A stretch of DNA of 64,000 bases. Source: Streptomyces sp. NBC_01233. GTDB lineage: Bacteria > Actinomycetota > Actinomycetes > Streptomycetales > Streptomycetaceae. The notes under the pieces were generated by a model. The model was given only the letters and a program-made list of their open reading frames with translations. It was not told the DNA's origin and searched no databases. The DNA lies in NCBI RefSeq assembly GCF_035989305.1, contig NZ_CP108514.1, positions 3,162,501-3,226,500 of the forward strand, read 5' to 3'. A program made the translations under genes and the position numbers. This document shows, piece by piece, positions 19,782 through 29,062 of this stretch (positions are counted from its first letter, which is position 1; the number at the start of each line of letters is the position of its first letter).

Positions 19782-20333
19782 AAGGTAGGTAACTGAGAGG
19801 AATCTCTGGTTATCCCTGGCCGGAGTGGGTCGCTATCCCGTTTTCCGCCAGGGTTGTCAGTACGTTCACGCGAATCGAAGCCCGACTGTGTTACCGGCCG
19901 CGTCTCCCCGTGTGACCGGAATTGAACGCCTGTGGGGACGCTCACAGATATCGTCAACTTCCACAAAGTGTTGAGGCTTGACGATCTCCGCTTTGGAGGG
20001 TTCTCCCATGGCGCACAGCGCGTCGGCGGAGTATAGCCAGATTCTGCCGAGATGTCCGTTCCTGATGCGCACCTGCGAATGCGACCCGCTGCGACCAGCC
20101 GGCGCACGGTTCACGTCATTCCGCGGCGCAAATTTGAGCACACGATTCCGGCCATCCGATGGGGTGATCCACCGAGTGCGGAGGGTGCGACTCCACCCAT
20201 TGCACGAACACCGGCGGAACTCGGTTCACGTTCGCGAGGCCGGATCGTTACCTGAATTCGCCGCAGTTCGTACGGATTCCGGTATGAGTTGTACGTTTTC
20301 CGGGACATGCTCCCCCTGCGAGAGGAGAAGGGG
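19782..20333. other. Intergenic region upstream of the permease
   Basis: About 550 bp between the permease and the TetR remnant. It is noticeably less GC-rich than the rest of the window and holds the permease promoter. Open frames here have no recognisable product and no consistent third-position GC bias. No riboswitch fold was recognised. Confidence 0.45.
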
Positions 20334-20642
20334 TCAATTCCGGAGCGCCGCCGACACGATCGAGGCGGCCGCCGAAGCCGCCGTGAGCACCGGCTCCGGG
20401 GAACGGTTCGCGCGGCCGAGCATGAAGGCCCCTTCCAGGAGGGCGATCACCGAGGTCGCCGTGGCCCGCGCGGAGTCGATGCCGCGGGAGGCGTAGGAGA
20501 CGGCCAGGGCGTCGATCCAGGAGGCGAACACCTCCGCCGTGGCCCGTCGCAGCCCCTCGTGCGTACTGGCCACCTCCAGGGCGACCGTGGCGATCGGGCA
20601 CGGGTCGGCGAAGTCCAGCGACTCCAGGGCCGAGGTCTGCTG
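20334..20642 (-). pseudogene. TetR-family regulator, C-terminal fragment
   Basis: About 102 codons encode a TetR ligand-binding domain of the LmrA/YxaF type: SLDFADPCPIATVALEVAST, then AEVFASWIDAL and SVIALLEGAFMLGRA, ending at a normal TGA. No HTH part is present: upstream on the same strand the homology stops at about 20642 and is replaced by the 3' end of an oppositely oriented hydrolase gene. The gene has therefore lost its DNA-binding half by deletion. The loss precedes or is independent of the nearby IS, which lies 130 bp further on. Confidence 0.7.
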
Positions 20643-20648
20643 CCGCAC

Positions 20649-20774
20649 GGCCGGTACGAGGAGATCCCCGACGCCCGCACCCTGATCCCGCTGGACAACC
20701 CGGCGGGCCTCTGCACGGCTCTGCGCCGGTTCATCGCGCAGACGCCCCCGGCCGGGGCGGAGCCGACCTCCTAG
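20649..20774 (+). pseudogene. Alpha/beta-hydrolase, C-terminal fragment
   Basis: About 41 codons read GRYEEIPDARTLIPLDNPAG, LCTALRRFIAQ and a TAG stop, the usual end of an alpha/beta-hydrolase (cap return and last helix). No catalytic triad segment is upstream; the sequence joins the TetR remnant head-on at 20643-20648. The TAG stop lies inside the CTAG where IS701 copy 1 inserted. The call rests on a short match. Confidence 0.5.
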
Positions 20775-22161
20775 TACTGCAACCGCATGTGGGGGTCGTG
20801 GCCCCGTCGTTGGTAGTGGCAGCGGCGGGCTCGGGCTTGGCTGCGGCGTCGGAAGTGTGACCAGTGGAGACGGTGCTCGTTGGTGTGGCAGCGGGGCGTG
20901 AGGACGACGTGCCCGATCATCCGGCGGATCTCCGGGACGCTGAGGGGTATGAGGTCTTGCTCGTCGTCTCCGCTGCCCCTTTTGCGGCTTCTGCGGCACG
21001 GATGGCCGTGAGGTAGGCCAGGACGGCCATGGCGAGGGTGATGTGCCGGTACCAGGCCCGGTAGAGCCGCACCTGGTAGTGGTCGAGCCCGCATTCACCC
21101 TTCGCGGTCTGGAAGCACTCCTCCACCGCCCACCTGGCTCCGGCGGTCCTGACCAGGTCTTTCAGCCGGGAAGTGACGGGGCCGTAGCAGACGTAGTAGG
21201 CGATGTCGGTGGGGTCGGACAGATTGCGGCGGGCGAGCACCCAGTGCCCGGATCCGCCCTCCCAGGTGGGCCGGATCGCGACGCGGGCCCAGTGGTAGAT
21301 CCGCTGGCCGTGGGCGCCGGCTCCGGCGGAGATCCGCTTCCATGCCTGCTTCGGCAGGGCCGCGATCAGCTCGTCGACGCGCGCGTCGCGGCCGTCGGCG
21401 GTGATCACGGTGTCGTTGACCTTGGTGGCCAGCACATACGCGGCCTGGCGTTCTTCCAGCCAGGCGCGGAAGTGCTTGACCTGCCCGTATGCCTCGTCCG
21501 CGGTCACCCAGGCGAAGGGAACAGCCGCGTCGATGGCGCGTTGCAGCATCCACTTGAGGTGCTCGATCTTCGTGGCGAACGGCACGGTGTCGTCGATCCC
21601 GGCTGCCCGGCAGCGGTCGCGGTCGTCCGTCCAGGACTTCGGGACGTAGAGTTCCCGGTCGATCAGCGCCCGCCCTTTGGCGGATGCGTAGGCGAGGAAG
21701 GTGCCGATCTGGCAGTTCTCGGTGCGGCCAGCGGTGCCGGAATACTGCCGCTGGACCCCTGCTGACCTGGTGCCCTTCTTCAGGAACCCGGTGTCGTCCC
21801 CGATGAGCACGCCATCCTTGGCGCCGATGGTCTCCACGACGAAGTCCCGGACATCGTCCCGGACCGCGTTCTCGTCCCATTCGGAGTGATTGAGCAGGCG
21901 TTGCACACCGTCCGGGCGGAGCTGGCCGACCTGCTCGGCCAGCGTCCACCCGTTCTTCTTCTCCAGCGGAGCAAGCAGGCCCCTGAGGTAGTCCAGAGCC
22001 CGATCACGTGGCTCCGACCTGCCAAAACGATGCCCGAACCGGGCATGCAAGTCCGCTACACCCTCGGACCACGACTCGATCTGCTCGACCGTCAGCGTTT
22101 GATCACACAGTCACAACAACGAGCATCGACGCCAACCGTCACGCCACATGCGGTTGCAGTA
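20775..22161 (-). mobile_element. IS701-family insertion sequence, copy 1
   Basis: This 1,387-bp element has perfect 18-bp terminal inverted repeats (TACTGCAACCGCATGTGG) and is flanked by CTAG on both sides (20771-20774 and 22162-22165), the YTAR target duplication known for IS701. It carries one transposase gene on the minus strand and is about 97-98% identical to copy 2 at 54756-56142, which lies in the opposite orientation. The CTAG target was the stop codon of both flanking convergent genes. Confidence 0.93.
20917..22050 (-). CDS. IS701-family transposase (copy 1)
   Basis: This 377-residue DDE transposase (DDE_5 type) has VLIGDDTGFLKKGTRSAGVQ (first Asp), FAWVTADEAYGQVKHFRAWL (second Asp) and RWAVEECFQTAKGECGLDHYQ (catalytic Glu). 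The marked start is a TTG; homology suggests translation may begin about 16 codons upstream at a CTG (reading TVEQIESWSEG after it), since no standard start is available there. The usual C-terminal tail (DLIPLSVPEIRRM, HRLHWSHFRRRSQARA) is encoded in the -1 frame down to 20774, next to an A4G4 run, so full-length protein would need a frameshift. Confidence 0.9.
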   Translation of the reverse strand: MHARFGHRFGRSEPRDRALDYLRGLLAPLEKKNGWTLAEQVGQLRPDGVQRLLNHSEWDENAVRDDVRDFVVETIGAKDGVLIGDDTGFLKKGTRSAGVQRQYSGTAGRTENCQIGTFLAYASAKGRALIDRELYVPKSWTDDRDRCRAAGIDDTVPFATKIEHLKWMLQRAIDAAVPFAWVTADEAYGQVKHFRAWLEERQAAYVLATKVNDTVITADGRDARVDELIAALPKQAWKRISAGAGAHGQRIYHWARVAIRPTWEGGSGHWVLARRNLSDPTDIAYYVCYGPVTSRLKDLVRTAGARWAVEECFQTAKGECGLDHYQVRLYRAWYRHITLAMAVLAYLTAIRAAEAAKGAAETTSKTSYPSASRRSAG

Positions 22162-22857
22162 CTAGGGCGCGCGCACCGCCGACAGCAGCCGCTCCACCTC
22201 GTCCGCGTCGATCCGCAGCGCCGCGCCGACGGTGGCGAGCACCTCGCGCTCGGCCGGGGTGTACGGGCCGTCCGCGAGCGCGATACGGGCGCCCTGCAGC
22301 AGGATCGACTCGCGGCCCGGGCCCGCCAGGTGCGGGGCCAGCGGCTCCAGGGCCTCGTGGAGCTCTATCGACAGCGCGGCCCCGCAGCACTCCGGGACGT
22401 CGTACAGCCCGAGCCGGCCCTCGTCGGTGGACAGGGCCTCCACGAGGGACTCCAGCTGTTCCTCGGTGCAGTCCGGGAAGCCCGCGGCCCGTACGGCGCC
22501 CACCGCGGCCTCCAGCGCGCTGCGCGAGGCCGTCCCGCCCGCGGTCAGCACGGCCAGCGCGACGGTGTGCACGGCGTCGCGCAGCAGGGCCGTGAAGCGG
22601 GTGGTGGTGAGGTGGTCCAGGACGTCCGTGTCGAACCGGGCGCGGCAGCCCTGGCACTCCACGACGGGCCCCGCCTGCCCGCGCGGCAGCAGCGGCACCC
22701 CGACGACGGTGAACCGGCGTCGCCCGGTGCGCCTGCGGTAGTTGCGGTCTCCACCGCAGGCGGGGCAGAAGAACTCCCCGTCGCCCACGGTGCTCCAGGT
22801 GGTACGGATGCCCCAGACCGTCAGCTTCCGGCCGTCCCCACCCCGAACTGGCAGCAC
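22162..22857 (-). CDS. TerB-like protein with N-terminal zinc ribbon
   Basis: This 231-residue protein begins with a zinc-ribbon-like region (FFCPACGG...VECQGCRARF) and continues with an all-helical TerB domain (SILLQGARIALADGPYTPAEREVL near the C-terminus). TerB-like domains bind metal through acidic residues and occur in tellurite-type stress systems; no ter partners are near. The GTG at 22857 has CGGAGGTG just upstream. The TAG stop lies in the CTAG duplicated by IS701 copy 1, so the insertion left the protein intact. It is divergent from the SDR gene. Confidence 0.75.
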   Translation of the reverse strand: MLPVRGGDGRKLTVWGIRTTWSTVGDGEFFCPACGGDRNYRRRTGRRRFTVVGVPLLPRGQAGPVVECQGCRARFDTDVLDHLTTTRFTALLRDAVHTVALAVLTAGGTASRSALEAAVGAVRAAGFPDCTEEQLESLVEALSTDEGRLGLYDVPECCGAALSIELHEALEPLAPHLAGPGRESILLQGARIALADGPYTPAEREVLATVGAALRIDADEVERLLSAVRAP

Positions 22858-23071
22858 GTCGCACCTCCGTAACTCCCCCGTCGCCCCGCGGGCACGGGAG
22901 GGACCCCCACGGCAGCATCGCCGGGTTGGCGTGATGTTAGCCACATCGGTGAGGATGCGTCAGTCGTGTGACAAGACAACATGTGCCGGGGCGCGCACTT
23001 GGCCGATCTGCGCCCCCGCGTCCGCCCCCGTCCTCCCTCTGCCCCGCCGCGCTCCCCCTAGGGTCGGCCGC

Positions 23072-23830
23072 ATGAACGAGAAGTCCTGTCTGGTGACCGG
23101 CGCCGCGAGCGGGATCGGCCGGGCCACCGCCGTGCTGCTGGCCCGCTCCGGGGCCAGGGTCACCGCGGCCGATATCAACGGCCCCGGGGTGGAGTCCCTG
23201 CGTACGGAACTGGCCGCGGAGGGGTACGCCGTCACGGCGGTCGCCGGTGACGTGTCCGATCCGGAGGCCAACCGCGCGATGGTCGCCGCCGCCGTCGGGG
23301 CGTACGGGCGCCTCGACGTCGCCGTGGCGAACGCCGGGGTGCTCCCTCTTTCGGACGTACGGGAGACCAGTCCGCAGGACTGGGACCACGTCATGGCCAT
23401 CGACGGCCGGGGCATGTTCCTGACCTGCAAGTACGCCATCGAGGCGATGACGGCGCAGCCGCGGCCCGGCGGGGCGCTGGTCTGCGTGTCCTCGATCTCG
23501 GGGGTGGCCGGGCAGGCGCGCCAGGCGGCGTACGGACCGGCGAAGTTCGTCGCGTCGGGGCTGACCAAGCACCTCGCGGTGGAGTGGGCCGCGCGCGGGA
23601 TCCGGGTCAACGCGGTGGCACCGGGCACCATCCGTACGGAGCGGGTGCTCGCGCTGAAGGACGAGCCGGGCGGGCCGGAATACCTCGAAGAGATCGCGGG
23701 GGCGCACCCGATGGGCCGGCTCGGCGAGCCGGAGGAGGTGGCCCGGGTCATCGCCTTCCTGGCCTCCGACGCGGCCTCGTTCGTGACGGGCGTGGTGCTG
23801 CCGGTGGACGGCGGCTACCTGGCCCGCTGA
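23072..23830 (+). CDS. Short-chain dehydrogenase/reductase
   Basis: This 252-residue classical SDR has the cofactor motif TGAASGIG, an Asp (AADING) suggesting NAD(H), NAG at the end of beta-4, catalytic Ser in VSSISG and YGPAK as YxxxK. The C-terminus (SDAASFVTGVVLPVDGGYLA) is typical of 3-oxoacyl-ACP reductase-like SDRs. The ATG at 23072 directly precedes the first strand. It stands alone, divergent from the TerB-like gene and convergent with leuA. The substrate is unknown. Confidence 0.92.
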   Translation: MNEKSCLVTGAASGIGRATAVLLARSGARVTAADINGPGVESLRTELAAEGYAVTAVAGDVSDPEANRAMVAAAVGAYGRLDVAVANAGVLPLSDVRETSPQDWDHVMAIDGRGMFLTCKYAIEAMTAQPRPGGALVCVSSISGVAGQARQAAYGPAKFVASGLTKHLAVEWAARGIRVNAVAPGTIRTERVLALKDEPGGPEYLEEIAGAHPMGRLGEPEEVARVIAFLASDAASFVTGVVLPVDGGYLAR

Positions 23831-23846
23831 GCCGGGAACGACGCGG

Positions 23847-23874
23847 CCCCGCCCCTCCGGGAGGAGGGACGGGG
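23847..23874. terminator. Hairpin between the SDR gene and leuA
   Basis: CCCCGCCCCTCC pairs with GGAGGGACGGGG (one mismatch) around GGGA, midway between two convergent stop codons. Confidence 0.65.
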
Positions 23875-23903
23875 CACACGTACGGGCGATGGGTCGCGGG
23901 GGA

Positions 23904-25907
<2,004 letters not shown>

Positions 25908-26033
25908 CTAAGCCTCTTTCAAAGCGCCCGGGTCAGGGCGATCCGTCAATCCGGCGCCACCGCTTTCAGACAAGCGAATGAATCATGGTCGCAGGTAGTG
26001 ACACCGCGATGACCCACTGCCACATTGCCGGGC

Positions 26034-27107
26034 ATGGATGCCTCCCACGCTCACCGCCACCCCGTCTTCTGCACCGTGGTGCCGCCGCACCTCCTCGACA
26101 AGGCCGCCCTGTCCGGGGACTCGCGGCGCGCCGATCTCGCCCAGCGCACCCTCGAACGCGACTCCCTGCTGCGCACCCGGCGCCGGGTCACCGCCGTCCG
26201 CGGGATCGTGCCCACGCTCGGTGCGCCGGCCTCCGACGAACCGGACCGGACGCTCTACGACGCCCAGCACCGCACGCAGCTGCCCGGGAAGAAGGTCCGG
26301 GGGGAGGGCGACCCGCTGAGCAAGGACGCCACCGTGAACCGCGCCTACGCGGGGCTCGGGGCGACGTACGAACTGTTCCTGAAGGGCTTCGGGCGGCGTT
26401 CGATCGACGATGCCGGGCTCCCGCTGGACGCGACCGTCCACTACGACGAGGACTACAACAACGCCTTCTGGGACGGGCAGCAGATGGTCTTCGGCGACGG
26501 GGACGGGGACCTCTTCCTCGACTTCACCGTCTCGGTGGACGTCATCGGGCACGAGCTGACCCACGGGGTCACCCAGTACACGGCGAACCTGAGGTACCGC
26601 GGGCAGTCGGGCGCCCTCAACGAGTCGATGTCCGACGTCTTCGGCTCGCTGATCAAGCAGTACTCGCTGGAGCAGACGGCCGACCAGGCCGACTGGCTGA
26701 TCGGGGCCGGCCTGCTGGGCCCCAGCGTGACCGGGGTCGCGCTGCGCTCGATGAAGGCGCCGGGGACCGCGTACGACGACGACGAGCTCGGCAAGGACCC
26801 GCAGCCGGCCACGATGGACGACTACGTGAACACCCACAGCGACAACGGCGGGGTCCACATCAACTCCGGCATCCCCAACCACGCCTTCTACATCGTGGCG
26901 ACCGAGCTGGGCGGCAAGGCCTGGGAGCGGGCCGGGCAGATCTGGTACGACACCCTGACCGGCGGGGAGCTCGCCTCGAACGCCGACTTCGAGGACTTCG
27001 CCCGGCTCTCGACGGCGGCGGCCGTGACCCGGTACGGGGACGGCGGCGCGGAGCACCAGGCCCTGCAGAAGGCGTGGTCCGCGGTGGGCGTCCCGCTCGC
27101 GGGGTAG
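26034..27107 (+). CDS. M4-family metallopeptidase, protealysin type
   Basis: This 357-residue enzyme has zinc motif HELTH (173-177), the third ligand Glu in GALNESMSD (about 197) and catalytic His in GGVHINSG (about 275), all as in thermolysin. It has no signal peptide. Instead, a short N-terminal propeptide carries VPPHLLDKAA, the PPL motif of protealysin-like M4 enzymes. The ATG at 26034 has only a weak ribosome site. The next gene, 10 bp on, resembles the protealysin inhibitor emfourin, so the pair looks like a protease-inhibitor operon. A cytosolic or non-classically exported protease is inferred. Confidence 0.92.
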   Translation: MDASHAHRHPVFCTVVPPHLLDKAALSGDSRRADLAQRTLERDSLLRTRRRVTAVRGIVPTLGAPASDEPDRTLYDAQHRTQLPGKKVRGEGDPLSKDATVNRAYAGLGATYELFLKGFGRRSIDDAGLPLDATVHYDEDYNNAFWDGQQMVFGDGDGDLFLDFTVSVDVIGHELTHGVTQYTANLRYRGQSGALNESMSDVFGSLIKQYSLEQTADQADWLIGAGLLGPSVTGVALRSMKAPGTAYDDDELGKDPQPATMDDYVNTHSDNGGVHINSGIPNHAFYIVATELGGKAWERAGQIWYDTLTGGELASNADFEDFARLSTAAAVTRYGDGGAEHQALQKAWSAVGVPLAG

Positions 27108-27117
27108 GACGGCTTCC

Positions 27118-27387
27118 ATGCGCATTCAGGTGGCACGGACGGGCGGCTTCGCGGGCATCGAGCGCCGGGCCGAGGTGGACACCTCGGGCCGGCCGGACGA
27201 GGACGAGTGGCGGGCCCTGGCCCAGCTCGCGCTGCGGCCCGGTCCGCCGAGCGATCCGGCGGACCGGGTGCGGGACGGGTTCTCGTACCGGATCACGGTG
27301 GACGGGCGGACGGTCTCCTGCGCCGAGCCGGGCCTGTCGGAGGCGCAGCGGGCGCTGATCTCGCGGGTCCTGAAAGAAGGTGCTTGA
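27118..27387 (+). CDS. Emfourin-like protealysin inhibitor
   Basis: This 89-residue protein begins MRIQVARTGGFAGIERR and has DEDEWRALAQLAL and FSYRITVDGRTVSCAEPGL, which follow the layout of emfourin, the slow tight-binding inhibitor encoded next to protealysin in Serratia. It starts 10 bp after the M4 protease stop with no promoter between, so both should come from one transcript. Its expected role is to keep the unsecreted protease silent inside the cell. The assignment rests on remembered family features and on its location. Confidence 0.72.
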   Translation: MRIQVARTGGFAGIERRAEVDTSGRPDEDEWRALAQLALRPGPPSDPADRVRDGFSYRITVDGRTVSCAEPGLSEAQRALISRVLKEGA

Positions 27388-27414
27388 GCAGCACCGCTTT
27401 GCTTGGATGTCCGG

Positions 27415-28242
27415 ATGACCGACCACATGATCGATTCGACGCTGTCCGAGCTGGAGCGGTACTACGACACGGTGCCGCGGGTGGGCGGGGCGCGGGCCGA
27501 GGACTTCGGCCCGTTGACCCTGTTCGTCCAGGAGGGCCAGGGCTGGCAGTACTACGCGCGGCCGGCGCTCGGCGGCTCCGGCGACGCGACCGCTGAGGAC
27601 GTCCAGCGGGTGCTGTCCCGTCAACGGGAGCTCGGGGTCCCCGAGGCCTTCGAGTGGGTGGCCGAAACCAGCCCCTCACTGCGGGCCTCGGTGGAAGCGG
27701 CGGGGCTGTACGTCCACGCCCATCCGCTGATGGTGCTGGAGGGCGCCGAGGAGCCGCCGCCGCACCCGGAAGTACGGCTGGTCGGACCGGAGGACCCGCT
27801 GCTGCCGGCCGCGGTGACGGTCCCCGCGCTGGCCTTCTCGGACCCGGGAACGGCGCTGGGCGAGGCCGGGCCGGCCGAGCTGGCCGCGGCGCTGGCGGAC
27901 CCGTCGGTGGAGACCCGCCGGGCGCACGTGTCCGGGATGCTCACCTCGGGCCGTACGGGCATGGCGGCGGCCGTACGGGGCGGCGTGGTGCTGTGCTCGG
28001 GCCAGTACAACCCGGTGGGGGACGTCGCCGAGGTGGTGGGCGTCGGCACCCTGCCGTCGGCCCGCCGCCAGGGCCTGGCCCTCGGGGTCACGGCCGCGCT
28101 GGTCGTGGAGGCCCGGGCGCGCGGCGCCCGTACGGTCTTCCTCTCGGCGGGCGACGAGGACGTGGCCCGCATCTACGGCCGCATCGGCTTCCGCCGGGTG
28201 GCGACGGCGCTGATCGCGGAGCCGCCGGCCGGTGCCGCGTAA
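27415..28242 (+). CDS. GNAT-family N-acetyltransferase
   Basis: This 275-residue protein has a GNAT fold in its C-terminal half: VAEVVGVGTLPSARRQGLAL is the acetyl-CoA-binding motif A, followed by AALVVEARARGARTVFLSAG and VARIYGRIGFRRV. The N-terminal half (YYDTVPRVGGARAEDFGPLT) is a domain common to Streptomyces GNATs of this type. It lies 27 bp after the emfourin-like gene and may be in the same operon. The substrate is unknown. Confidence 0.85.
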   Translation: MTDHMIDSTLSELERYYDTVPRVGGARAEDFGPLTLFVQEGQGWQYYARPALGGSGDATAEDVQRVLSRQRELGVPEAFEWVAETSPSLRASVEAAGLYVHAHPLMVLEGAEEPPPHPEVRLVGPEDPLLPAAVTVPALAFSDPGTALGEAGPAELAAALADPSVETRRAHVSGMLTSGRTGMAAAVRGGVVLCSGQYNPVGDVAEVVGVGTLPSARRQGLALGVTAALVVEARARGARTVFLSAGDEDVARIYGRIGFRRVATALIAEPPAGAA

Positions 28243-28263
28243 GGACGGTCGCGCCGGATGCTT

Positions 28264-28278
28264 TTGCCGGACCGGCAA
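28264..28278. promoter_or_regulatory. Palindrome upstream of the His-tailed methyltransferase
   Basis: TTGCCGG-A-CCGGCAA is a perfect 7-bp inverted repeat, and a third TTTGCCG half site follows at 28284-28290. It sits in the 107-bp gap before the methyltransferase gene, where a promoter is expected, and may be an operator. Confidence 0.4.
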
Positions 28279-28349
28279 CAGGGTTTGCCGTGGATGCCAG
28301 TCCGGGCGGAGCATCGGGGCCACCGAGACCCGTAGCGGAAGAGGCCCCC

Positions 28350-29045
28350 ATGCCGAAGCACGAACACGAGCACACTCACCAGCACGAGCACGAGCACGAG
28401 CACGCGAACGCCCCCGCCGCCCCGCGCGAGGGCGACGCGGAGTTCTGGGACGAGCGCTACAGCGAGAGCGCGCGCATCTGGAGCGGCAACCCCAACGCGG
28501 CCCTGGTCCGTGAGGTCCAGGACCTCTCCCCCGGCCGGGCCCTGGACCTCGGCTGCGGCGAGGGCGCCGACGCCGTCTGGCTCGCCCGCCGGGGGTGGCG
28601 GGTCACCGGCACCGACATCTCGACGGTCGCCCTCGGGCGGGCGGCCGAGCACGCCGCCGAGGCGGGGGTGGGCGGCCTGGTGGAGTGGCAGCGGCACGAC
28701 TTCACCGAGTCCTTCCCCGACGGGGAGTTCGACCTCGTCTCGGCGTGCTTCCTGCACAACTACGGGGACTTCCCGCGCGCCCGGGTCCTGCGCACGGCCG
28801 CCGCCGCCGTGGCCCCCGGCGGGGTCCTGCTGGTGGTCGGCCACGCGGGCGGGCCGTCCTGGGACCCGGACAGGCACGCGGAGATCGACTTCCCCACCCC
28901 GGACGAGGTCCTCGCACAGCTGGAGCTGGCGGAGGGCGCGTGGGAGGTCCTGCTCGCGGAGGAACACGTACAGGCCCTGGACGGGCCCGACGGCCGGCCC
29001 GGGACCCGTCCGGACAACGTGGTGAAGGTGCGGCGGAGGCGCTGA
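28350..29045 (+). CDS. Class I SAM-dependent methyltransferase with alternating-His N-terminus
   Basis: This 231-residue protein has motif I ALDLGCGEGADAVWLA, TGTDIS (ribose-binding Asp), DLVSACFLHN (motif IV) and APGGVLLVVGHAG (motif VI). Residues 4-18 alternate His with other residues (HEHEHTHQHEHEHEH), a probable metal-binding tail that is absent from ordinary methyltransferases of this class. The ATG at 28350 has GGAAGAGG about 9 nt upstream. It is convergent with era (17 bp between the stops). The body resembles small TehB/thiopurine-type enzymes; a metalloid substrate is possible but only inferred. Confidence 0.85.
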   Translation: MPKHEHEHTHQHEHEHEHANAPAAPREGDAEFWDERYSESARIWSGNPNAALVREVQDLSPGRALDLGCGEGADAVWLARRGWRVTGTDISTVALGRAAEHAAEAGVGGLVEWQRHDFTESFPDGEFDLVSACFLHNYGDFPRARVLRTAAAAVAPGGVLLVVGHAGGPSWDPDRHAEIDFPTPDEVLAQLELAEGAWEVLLAEEHVQALDGPDGRPGTRPDNVVKVRRRR

Positions 29046-29062
29046 CGCACCCGCCGCGAAGG

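Noticed and set aside
19764..19990. Purine riboswitch before the nucleobase permease
   Set aside because: The leader lacks the conserved purine-aptamer core and kissing loops; only ordinary promoter-like sequence was visible.
19978..20496. Possible 172-residue gene upstream of the TetR remnant
   Set aside because: The product is low-complexity with many Arg, Ser and Ala, no ribosome site, and it overlaps the TetR fragment antisense.
20960..21000. Canonical X-XXY-YYZ slippery heptamer in the IS701 transposase
   Set aside because: The zero frame reads GCA-AAA-GGG, so only the AAAA part allows -1 slippage; it is noted as a possible simple slip site, not as a classical heptamer.
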